Positions 9,456-16,671 of a DNA stretch of 42,120 nt are shown in pieces. A program made the position numbers and the translations under genes. Origin of the DNA: Gemmatimonadota bacterium (GTDB taxonomy: Bacteria; Gemmatimonadota; Gemmatimonadetes; Gemmatimonadales; Gemmatimonadaceae); NCBI GenBank assembly GCA_003223425.1, contig QHVA01000053.1, positions 1-42,120 of the forward strand. Reading direction: 5' to 3'. How positions within the stretch are numbered: position 1 is the stretch's first letter; each line of letters starts with the position of its first letter. The notes under the pieces are model-generated. The model ran no database searches, was not told the DNA's origin, and saw only the letters and a list, made by a program, of their open reading frames with translations.

Positions 9456-10450
9456 TGCGCTGCGCGGTGGTAGGAGCCGGGGCGTGGGGTACCGCGCTGG
9501 CTGATCTTCTGGCGCGGAACGAACACGAAGTTTCGCTTTGGGCGTACGAAGCCGACGTCGTGGAATCGATCAACACGAAGCACGAGAACGTGAGATTTCT
9601 GCGCGGCTACCGGCTGTCGCCAGAGGTCAAGGCCGTGGGTGAAATCGGTCGCGCGGTTGAAGGGGCGGACCTTATTGCACTGGCGACTCCCTCCCATGTT
9701 CTGCGCGGAATCATTAAATCGGCGTCGAAATTCCTGCCACGCGTGGCGCCGGTCGTCGTGGCGACGAAGGGAATCGAGCGACAGACGCTGTGTCTGATGA
9801 CTGAGATCGTTGAGCAGGAGCTTCCGGGTGCAACCGTAGTCGCGTTATCCGGACCAAGCTTTGCCACCGAGGTCGTGAGCAGTCAACCTACAGCGGTAGT
9901 TGTCGCTTCCAAACAGAATGGAGCGGCCGGCATCGCGCAGCGCGCTTTCAGCTCGGCCTACTTCCGCACGTACACGCATACCGACGTGATCGGAGTTGAG
10001 CTTGGCGGCGCGCTGAAAAACGTGATGGCGGTGGCTACGGGTATCGCTGATGGGTTGGGGCTCGGCTTCAACGCGAGAGCTGCCCTGGTTACCCGGGGTC
10101 TCGCGGAAATGACGAGATTGGGCACGGCGCTGGGCGCGGAGCAAAGCACATTTGCTGGTCTGGCCGGACTCGGTGATCTGGTGCTGACGTGTACCGGCTC
10201 GCTAAGCCGCAACCGTGCCGTGGGCGTGGAGATAGGCAAGGGAAGAAAGCTGGAAGATGTTCTCAGGGACAGGGAAACCGTCGCGGAGGGAGTCATCACC
10301 GCGCAAAGCGCGCGCGAGCTGGCGGCGCGCGAGGGAGTGGAGATGCCAATCGTTGATACCGTGAATCGCGTTCTCTTCGAGGGACAGTCGGCTCGCAGCG
10401 CGATCGCGGCCCTCATGACGCGGGAGCTCCGAGCGGAGGTAGACCGATGA
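9455..10450 (+). CDS. gpsA: glycerol-3-phosphate dehydrogenase [NAD(P)+]
   Basis: VVGAGAWGTALADLLARN, ALSGPSFATEV, ELGGALKNVMAVATGIADGLGLGFNARAALVTRGLAEM. Confidence 0.97.
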   Translation: MRCAVVGAGAWGTALADLLARNEHEVSLWAYEADVVESINTKHENVRFLRGYRLSPEVKAVGEIGRAVEGADLIALATPSHVLRGIIKSASKFLPRVAPVVVATKGIERQTLCLMTEIVEQELPGATVVALSGPSFATEVVSSQPTAVVVASKQNGAAGIAQRAFSSAYFRTYTHTDVIGVELGGALKNVMAVATGIADGLGLGFNARAALVTRGLAEMTRLGTALGAEQSTFAGLAGLGDLVLTCTGSLSRNRAVGVEIGKGRKLEDVLRDRETVAEGVITAQSARELAAREGVEMPIVDTVNRVLFEGQSARSAIAALMTRELRAEVDR

Positions 10451-10824
10451 AAGCAAAAGAACCGGTGCAGGAATTCTTCTCCATCGGCGACGTATGCACG
10501 TTGACAGATCTGAAGCCACATGTGCTGCGCTACTGGGAGAGTCAGTTCAAGTTTCTTCATCCCGCAAAAAACCGCTCGGGCAACCGCGTTTATCAGCGAC
10601 GGGAGATCGAGCTCATCATGCTCGTGAAGCAGCTCCTGTACAGCGAGAAATACACGATCGACGGAGCGCGCCAGAAAATCGACGAGTATAGGAAAAGCGG
10701 GGAGCTTCGATCGGTGGCACGAGCGGCACTGGATTCGCAGGCGGTCGAATCGATGGAGAGTGACCTCCGCTCCATTCTGGCGATACTCGACGGACAGATA
10801 CCGGAAAAGGGGATTGAGAGTTGA
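10447..10824 (+). CDS. MerR-family transcriptional regulator (small, HTH only)
   Basis: 125 aa; FFSIGDVCTLTDLKPHVLRYWESQFKFLHPAKNRSGNRVYQRREIELIMLVKQLLY is a MerR HTH. Confidence 0.85.
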   Translation: MKAKEPVQEFFSIGDVCTLTDLKPHVLRYWESQFKFLHPAKNRSGNRVYQRREIELIMLVKQLLYSEKYTIDGARQKIDEYRKSGELRSVARAALDSQAVESMESDLRSILAILDGQIPEKGIES

Positions 10825-11498
10825 TCGAGCCGCTCGTCGTCGTCATGCCGGCGTACAACGCCGAGCCGACGCTCGCGAAAGTGGTGAAGGACGTAAGGAG
10901 GAACCTCCCGGGCGCCTGGATAATCGGCGTGGACGACGGGTCTACAGACGGATCCGGGCAATTGTTGCGCACTGTCGTAGATGAAACCATCGAGTTCGAC
11001 AAGAACCGCGGGAAAGGCGCAGCGCTGCGGGCCGGCTTCGACGCCGCGCTCAAGAAGGGCGCGGCAGCGGTGCTCACAATCGATTCAGACGGCCAGCACG
11101 ACGCAGCGTTCGCGCCCGCGATTGTCGGTGCTCTGGATCGGGCCGACATCGCGATCGGAACTCGGGACCTTTCGGGCAAGGCAGTTCCGAAGCACCGGCG
11201 GATAGCGAATATGATTTCATCCGCCGCCACACGCGCCGTTTCCGGCGGCAAGGTGCGCGACAGTCAGTCGGGGTATCGTGCAATCAAGGCGGAGGTGCTG
11301 CGGAAGGTGCAGGCGGTGGGCGACCGCTACGAGTTCGAGACGGACTTCATCATTCGTGCAGCACGTTCGGGATTCACGACTGTGAACGTACCGATCTCGA
11401 CTATCTATGGCTCGCCAAGCTACTTCCGCGAGTTTCGTGATGCGTGGCTGGTGATCAAGGTGTTGTGGCGGCATCGCGCCGGGATATTCAACCGTTGA
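10821..11498 (+). CDS. glycosyltransferase family 2 (dolichyl-phosphate-sugar synthase-like)
   Basis: VVVMPAYNAEPTLAKVVKDV, DDGSTDGSG, AALRAGFDAALKKGAAAVLTIDSDGQHD; TTG start overlaps upstream stop. Confidence 0.85.
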   Translation: MIEPLVVVMPAYNAEPTLAKVVKDVRRNLPGAWIIGVDDGSTDGSGQLLRTVVDETIEFDKNRGKGAALRAGFDAALKKGAAAVLTIDSDGQHDAAFAPAIVGALDRADIAIGTRDLSGKAVPKHRRIANMISSAATRAVSGGKVRDSQSGYRAIKAEVLRKVQAVGDRYEFETDFIIRAARSGFTTVNVPISTIYGSPSYFREFRDAWLVIKVLWRHRAGIFNR

Positions 11499-12256
11499 GG
11501 CTGCTCTGCACGAACGACGATGGCATCCTGGCACAGGGGCTCGCTTGCCTGATCGAAGCCGCCGAGCCACTCGGTGAAATAACCGTCGTCGCTCCGGATC
11601 GGGAACAGAGCGCGACGAGCCATTCTCTCACCCTTCACCATCCAATTCGTCCGATCGAGCGCGGCGAGAGAAGATTTCAGGTTGACGGCACGCCCACGGA
11701 TTGTGTAATGCTCGCCGTCGAGGCGCTGATGCCCGAGCGGCCCAACTTCGTCCTGAGCGGCATCAATCACGGGCAGAACATGGGTGAGGACGTGCTCTAT
11801 TCAGGAACGGTCGCCGCGGCCATGGAAGGATTGTCACTCGGCATTCCGTCGCTTGCCATCTCATTCGCTGGCGGCGACCTCCGAGCGGATGTGAGCATGC
11901 TACGCGACCAGATCGAGCCGTTGCGGAATCTTCTCGAGCACGTCATCTCGTTGCCCTCGTTTCCCGAGAACACGCTTTTGAACATCAATCTGCCGCCTTT
12001 GCGCGGGGACGACATCAAGGGCGTGCGACTCACGCGACTCGGAAGGCGAGTGTATTCGGATTCGCTCAAACCGATGCAGGACCCCTGGGGACGCCAGATC
12101 TACTGGATCGGTGGGGGATCGATTGCATGGTCGGGAGAGGAAACGTCGGATTTTCGCGCCATACAGGAAGGCTATATCTCAGTCACGCCTTTGCATCTTG
12201 ATCTGACTCATCACGCGATGCTCGCTTCGGCGGAGAGGTGGTGGCAGCAACCTTAG
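11495..12256 (+). CDS. surE: 5'/3'-nucleotidase SurE
   Basis: MRLLCTNDDGILAQGLACL, VVAPDREQSATSHSLTL, LSGINHGQNMGEDVLYSGTVAAAMEG; TTG at 11495 overlaps upstream TGA. Confidence 0.95.
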   Translation: MRLLCTNDDGILAQGLACLIEAAEPLGEITVVAPDREQSATSHSLTLHHPIRPIERGERRFQVDGTPTDCVMLAVEALMPERPNFVLSGINHGQNMGEDVLYSGTVAAAMEGLSLGIPSLAISFAGGDLRADVSMLRDQIEPLRNLLEHVISLPSFPENTLLNINLPPLRGDDIKGVRLTRLGRRVYSDSLKPMQDPWGRQIYWIGGGSIAWSGEETSDFRAIQEGYISVTPLHLDLTHHAMLASAERWWQQP

Positions 12257-12900
12257 AGTACGAGTACCGAGGTCCACGGCGCCGACTCGTCGAGCTGCTG
12301 CACGAACAGGGGATCAAGGATCTCGCGGTTCTCCACGCAATCGACCAGACGCCCCGCCATCTCTTCGTTCCCACCGGTGTTCGTCACCGCGCCTACGAAG
12401 ACTCTGCTCTGCCTATTGGAAACGGGCAAACCATTTCGCAGCCTTCGATTCACGCGCGATACCTCGAGCTGCTGAAGCTCAAGGGAAATGAGAAAGTGCT
12501 CGAGATCGGAACCGGATCGGGCTACCAGACGGCGCTGCTATCGAGGCTCGCGGCACAGGTATTCTCGATCGAGCGAATTCCCGCGCTTCTCGACTGCGCG
12601 CGGCGAACTATTCAGCAAATCGGCTTGCGCAACGTATCCTTCCTGCTCGGCGACGGAACACTCGGGTGGCGGCAGTACGCGCCGTACGATGCGATTTTGG
12701 TCGGAGCTGGAGCACCCGAAGTGCCATCGACCTACCACGAGCAATTGACTGAAGGTGGGCGGATTCTTATTCCACTCGGAGACAAAGATGAGCAAACTCT
12801 CTACATGTTCGCTCGCCGTGGAGAAGGGCTCGAACAAACCGAAATCGCTCCGGTGCGCTTTGTGCCGCTCGTCGGTAAATACAGCTGGGAGGATATGTAG
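12238..12900 (+). CDS. pcm: protein-L-isoaspartate O-methyltransferase
   Basis: TPRHLFVPTGVRHRAYEDSALPIGNGQTISQPSIHARYLELLKLKGNEKVLEIGTGSGYQTALLSRLA. Confidence 0.95.
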   Translation: MVAATLEYEYRGPRRRLVELLHEQGIKDLAVLHAIDQTPRHLFVPTGVRHRAYEDSALPIGNGQTISQPSIHARYLELLKLKGNEKVLEIGTGSGYQTALLSRLAAQVFSIERIPALLDCARRTIQQIGLRNVSFLLGDGTLGWRQYAPYDAILVGAGAPEVPSTYHEQLTEGGRILIPLGDKDEQTLYMFARRGEGLEQTEIAPVRFVPLVGKYSWEDM

Positions 12901-13652
12901 TGTCGTCACTGCCAGACCGTCCATTCGTTCCGCACCGCACTCCGAAAGCAGCGAAGGAGCTAACGGGTCAATCTGACTTCCGGCTTTCGAGACCGTTCGT
13001 TCCTGGCGCCGCTGTTCCCGAGGTAAGCGGAATGGCTGCATTTACGAGCGACGCGTCCGTTGTCGCCCGGCTGGCGACAACAGCTACTGATGTCCAGGTT
13101 GAGATTCCGCCAATTGACGAATTCCTGAAGCGACCGAACACCTCGCGTGGTGAAGCATCGGTCTCAATTGAAAGCGCGTACGAATCTGAATCGCTGGAAG
13201 CGGTCGACGAGCTACCGCCAATCGAGCATTTCGTCGACCCGCTGCCTGAGATTGCCGCGTTCGCTCCGACGGACGAAGAAGCAACGGTAGGCACTCGAGA
13301 AAGTGCCTTCGCGGAACACGCTTCGAGCACCGACACGACCGCCGAGGGCGCTGAGACTGATTGGATCGAAACTGACTGGCAACAGTATGATTGGCGATCA
13401 GCTGCAGCATTGGGTGAAAGCGGCGTCCCGGATCTGGAGGCCTCAAACGCATGGGCCGAGACGGACTGGGAGGCTCGGCCGCAAGCTCGGCACGAGCAGC
13501 GACAGACCGCTGCTGATGCAATCGCAACCGCACTCGATCAGATTGCCGAGCGCATCCGAAACGGAGATCTCGCGGTTCCTTCTCCCGGAGCCGTAACCGA
13601 TCCGTCGGCAATCGCGGCAACGCTAGCTGTGCTGTTTGGAGTCCGTCGCTAG
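12900..13652 (+). CDS. hypothetical protein with repeated short linear motifs
   Basis: 250 aa ORF abutting pcm; recurring RPFVP, PPI(D/E)xF and TDW motifs; no recognised catalytic domain. Confidence 0.65.
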   Translation: MSSLPDRPFVPHRTPKAAKELTGQSDFRLSRPFVPGAAVPEVSGMAAFTSDASVVARLATTATDVQVEIPPIDEFLKRPNTSRGEASVSIESAYESESLEAVDELPPIEHFVDPLPEIAAFAPTDEEATVGTRESAFAEHASSTDTTAEGAETDWIETDWQQYDWRSAAALGESGVPDLEASNAWAETDWEARPQARHEQRQTAADAIATALDQIAERIRNGDLAVPSPGAVTDPSAIAATLAVLFGVRR

Positions 13653-13658
13653 CGATCG

Positions 13659-13934
13659 ATGGAGAGCATCCACATCGAGATTCGTGGACGCGTGCAGGGA
13701 GTTGGATTCCGCTGGTTCGTCGTAGAAAAGGCGGAGGAACTCAGTCTTGCCGGCTGGGTGAGGAATACGTCTCACGGAAGCGTCGAGATCGCAGCAGCAG
13801 GTCAGCGCGACGCACTCGAGAGGTTTGAAGCCGCGATGAAACCGGGTCCGCGGGGCGCGCGAGTCGAGGAAGTACGGAGACTGGCCGCTATCACGCCAGA
13901 TTCTCTGCCAGCCCGGTTCGAGATCGTCCGCTAA
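13659..13934 (+). CDS. acyP: acylphosphatase
   Basis: IEIRGRVQGVGFRWFVVEKAEELSLAGWVRNTSHGSVEIAAAG signature. Confidence 0.95.
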   Translation: MESIHIEIRGRVQGVGFRWFVVEKAEELSLAGWVRNTSHGSVEIAAAGQRDALERFEAAMKPGPRGARVEEVRRLAAITPDSLPARFEIVR

Positions 13935-13957
13935 TGGAGTCAAACGAAGACACTACA

Positions 13958-13986
13958 GTCGGACAGTTGCGGCGCGAACGTCCGAC
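13958..13986 (+). other. inverted repeat / possible hairpin downstream of acyP
   Basis: GTCGGAC (13958-13964) and GTCCGAC (13980-13986), 15-nt loop; no T tract. Confidence 0.3.
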
Positions 13987-14036
13987 GCTGTCACCTGTCT
14001 CGGGCCCACACTTCTAGAACGAACCTGCGCCGAGTA

Positions 14037-14052
14037 GATTCAGCGCTGAATC
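14037..14052. other. 16-bp perfect palindrome GATTCAGCGCTGAATC upstream of tRNA-Arg
   Basis: Direct reading; exact self-reverse-complement. Confidence 0.5.
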
Positions 14053-14096
14053 CGCCGGCTCGGATGGAGTCGGCGAAGATCCGGATGGTGATCCTT

Positions 14097-14170
14097 GCCC
14101 CCGTAGCTCAGGTGGATAGAGCAGCGGTTTCCTAAACCGTTGGCCGGGTGTTCGAGTCACCCCGGGGGCA
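14097..14170 (+). tRNA. tRNA-Arg (anticodon CCT)
   Basis: Acceptor GCCCCCG/CGGGGGC, D-arm GCTC..GAGC, anticodon arm GCGGT-TTCCTAA-ACCGT, T-arm GGGTG-TTCGAGT-CACCC, discriminator A. Confidence 0.96.
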
Positions 14171-14207
14171 CTTACCCGCAACGAACACCCTAGAGCTCCA
14201 TAGCCGA

Positions 14208-14870
14208 ATGACGACACCGAAGATCCCGGCACGCAAGCAGTACGGCTCCGACGAAGAGTCGCTGACCGAATGGATCATGCTTCATAAGCGCGAAGTCACG
14301 TGGGCCCTCGTGGCGGTCGCCATCATCGTTGCCGGCGTCTGGTTCTACCAGCGCTCGCAGTCGATCAAGGCGCAACGGGCCGAGGCAGCCTACTTTCAGG
14401 CGCGCCAGTCTGCGGCGGCAGGGAATCTCCCCCTGGCCGTGTCCGATTTTCAAAAGGTGGTTAACCGCTACGAAGGAACACGAGCCGGCGCCCAGGCGGC
14501 CCTTTCGCTGGCTCAGACACTGTACGATCAGAAGAAGTTCAAGGAAGGAATCGCGGCGCTAAAAAAGGCGGAAGCAAAGGCTCCCCAGGAGTTCAAGGCG
14601 TCCATTCATGTCCTCGCGGCAGCCGGCTACGAAGAACTGAAAGATTTCATCGCGGCTGCGGGGGAGTACAAGTTGGCAGCCCAAACTACGCGTTTTCCGG
14701 CTGACAAGGCCGAGTACCAGGCATCCGCGGCTCGGGACTTTATGGCCGCCGGAAAGACTGACGAAGCCAAGGCGATCTGGACGGAACTGGCCAAGGACGA
14801 GTCGACTCCCGCTGCGGCCGAAGCCCGTGTCCGGCTGGGCGAGGCGGAAGCCAAACCGATGAAACCCTAG
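14208..14870 (+). CDS. membrane-anchored tetratricopeptide-repeat protein (YfgM/TPR-like)
   Basis: N-terminal TM EVTWALVAVAIIVAGVWFYQ then TPR-like helices (AEAAYFQARQSAAAGNLPLAVSDFQKVVNRYEGTRAGAQAALSLAQTLYDQKKF). Confidence 0.75.
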   Translation: MTTPKIPARKQYGSDEESLTEWIMLHKREVTWALVAVAIIVAGVWFYQRSQSIKAQRAEAAYFQARQSAAAGNLPLAVSDFQKVVNRYEGTRAGAQAALSLAQTLYDQKKFKEGIAALKKAEAKAPQEFKASIHVLAAAGYEELKDFIAAAGEYKLAAQTTRFPADKAEYQASAARDFMAAGKTDEAKAIWTELAKDESTPAAAEARVRLGEAEAKPMKP

Positions 14871-14915
14871 CTCGATTTCCAAGCTCAGGGGTCGGCATTC
14901 CCCGCGTTCAGCACA

Positions 14916-14943
14916 TATGCGTATAAGATAGATTATGTAAACC
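14916..14943 (+). other. dif: candidate dif site (XerC/XerD chromosome dimer resolution site)
   Basis: TATGCGTATAA-GATAGA-TTATGTAAACC: 11-6-11 layout; right arm 10/11 identical to recalled B. subtilis dif arm TTATGTAAACT and left arm 8/11 to recalled E. coli arm GGTGCGCATAA; sits in the only convergent intergenic gap. Confidence 0.68.
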
Positions 14944-14960
14944 AACCACCAGGTTTAAAT

Positions 14961-14991
14961 GTGGAGAAGTCGATACTGTCCACTTCTCTAC
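14961..14991. terminator. hairpin in convergent intergenic gap, possible terminator
   Basis: GTGGAGAAGT (14961-14970) pairs with ACTTCTCTAC (14982-14991): 10-bp stem with one G-U, 11-nt loop; no strong T tract. Confidence 0.35.
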
Positions 14992-15091
14992 TGGGGAATT
15001 TCAATCAAGCTCGAGGGTTACTGAACGGACTTTAGAAATTACTTGAGCTTGGCCGCCCCCGACAGCAGCTCGCCGTCGGCGCGACAGTCTG

Positions 15092-15976
15092 TCAATCCAG
15101 ATCGCGAATTCGACCCTCGAAGACAATCCGGCCTTCCCCGCGGAGCGAGGGCAGCCATGCCTGTCCGTTGTGTTTCAGGCTCACGACCAGCGGTAGCGAG
15201 GACCTCGTCCAAAGAACGGTTTCGCTTGCCGATTCGCCCCACTCGGAGAGGATGATCGCGGTCGCGACAGCCCCCGTGCCGCAGGCGAGCGTTTCAGCTT
15301 CCACGCCTCGCTCGAAGGTCCGATAAGCGAACTCGCCGTTGGATCGCTTGGAAACAAAGTTGACATTTGCGCCGTCCGCGAGCGCTCGATGATGCCGGAG
15401 CTCGGCGCCTCGTCCTGCAACGTCGGCCGACTCGATATCGGGGACCTCAACTACCAAGTGAGGTACGCCGACCTTGGCGTAGCCGAGTCGCCGCTCCCCT
15501 GGCTTGAGCCCGAGATCTTTCGCGTCAGAGCGCACCTCTGTGACCGGTTCCAGGTCCACTTCGGGCAGATTGTCTCGGATTCTCGCTCGCAGCGAGCCTG
15601 CCGCGGTGTGCAAGAGGAATCCCCCTGCCTGGGCCATTCCAAGTTCCACCGCGAGTCGAGTGCTGCAAAGGCTGGCGTTGCCGCAAAGGGCGGCCTCAGA
15701 GCCGTCGCTATTATAGTAGCGCATGGCGACATCGCCATCGCCCGCCCGCTCGAGGAACACAACTCCATCGGCCCCGATGCCCGTGCCGCGTGCAGTCAGG
15801 GACCGGATGGTCTCGGCGTTTTCCAGACCTGCGGCCGCCCCCGCCCCCGTCCCCGCCGCCGCCGCGCTCGTTGTGGAGTCGAACACGACGAAGTCGTTTC
15901 CCGAGCCGGTAACTTTGAAAAAATGCTGGCCTTCTGGCCGCTGCACCATCACACTCTCCCGATCACTCCCCACCAA
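15092..15976 (-). CDS. dapF: diaminopimelate epimerase
   Basis: FFKVTGSGNDFVVFD, YYNSDGSEAALCGNASLC, ETLACGTGAVATAI; true start may be an internal Met. Confidence 0.93.
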   Translation of the reverse strand: MVGSDRESVMVQRPEGQHFFKVTGSGNDFVVFDSTTSAAAAGTGAGAAAGLENAETIRSLTARGTGIGADGVVFLERAGDGDVAMRYYNSDGSEAALCGNASLCSTRLAVELGMAQAGGFLLHTAAGSLRARIRDNLPEVDLEPVTEVRSDAKDLGLKPGERRLGYAKVGVPHLVVEVPDIESADVAGRGAELRHHRALADGANVNFVSKRSNGEFAYRTFERGVEAETLACGTGAVATAIILSEWGESASETVLWTRSSLPLVVSLKHNGQAWLPSLRGEGRIVFEGRIRDLD

Positions 15977-16671
15977 CGCAGGCGCCAGACCATCCAGACT
16001 GCTTCCCGGACGATCTTCTTGGACATCTTGCTCACACCTTCAGTGCGGTCGACGAAGATGATCGGGATTTCGACTAGCCGGAAGCCGCGCTTCCACGCTC
16101 GAAAGGACATCTCGATCTGAAACGCGTAACCGTTGGATTTTACGGAATTTAGATCGATCGATTCAAGTACGTTCCGGCGGAAGCACTTGAAACCGCCGGT
16201 CGTGTCGGAAATCGGAAGGCCGGTCACCGCCCGGGCGTAGACGTTCGCGGCGTAGCTGAGAAAAAGCCTGCTCATCGGCCAGTTGACGACGTTGACGCGC
16301 CCGTCCTGATACCGTGATCCTAGCACCACGTCGGCTTCCTTGATCATCTGCAGGAACTCTGGCAGCAGCTCTGGATTGTGTGAGAAATCGGCATCCATCT
16401 CAAACACGAGGTCGTATTTGCGCTCGAGCGCCCAGCGAAACCCCTCGATGTAGGCGGTGCCGAGTCCGAGCTTCCCCTCCCGATGAATAATGTGAACCCG
16501 TGGGTTGTTCGCAGCGATGCTATCGACGATCGCTCCGGTTCCATCCGGTGAGCCATCATCGACGACCAGGATCTCGAGAGACGGATCCTGAGCGAGAATA
16601 GCGGGGATCAGTCGGGCGATATTGAAACGTTCGTTATAGGTCGGGACGATGACCAGAGCGCGATCAGGCAA
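15949..16671 (-). CDS. polyprenol monophosphomannose synthase-like GT2
   Basis: ALVIVPTYNERFNIARLIPAIL, EILVVDDGSPDGTGAIVD, FEMDADFSHNPELLP, GLPISDTTGGFKCFRR; TTG at 16671 overlaps the upstream stop (ORF extends to 16725). Confidence 0.88.
   Translation of the reverse strand: MPDRALVIVPTYNERFNIARLIPAILAQDPSLEILVVDDGSPDGTGAIVDSIAANNPRVHIIHREGKLGLGTAYIEGFRWALERKYDLVFEMDADFSHNPELLPEFLQMIKEADVVLGSRYQDGRVNVVNWPMSRLFLSYAANVYARAVTGLPISDTTGGFKCFRRNVLESIDLNSVKSNGYAFQIEMSFRAWKRGFRLVEIPIIFVDRTEGVSKMSKKIVREAVWMVWRLRWWGVIGRV

Noticed and set aside
6293-15048. 14-mer AAATTACTTGAGCT shared between 6293-6306 and ~15036-15049
   Set aside because: A rough chance estimate gives several 14-mer coincidences per 42-kb window on both strands; no supporting context.
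14879-15052. CCAAGCTCA (14879-14887) inverted as TGAGCTTGG (15044-15052), plus CAAGCTC at 15006-15012, bracketing the convergent gap
   Set aside because: Short repeats fairly likely by chance in ~200 bp; not counted as part of the dif claim, though worth a glance in relatives.
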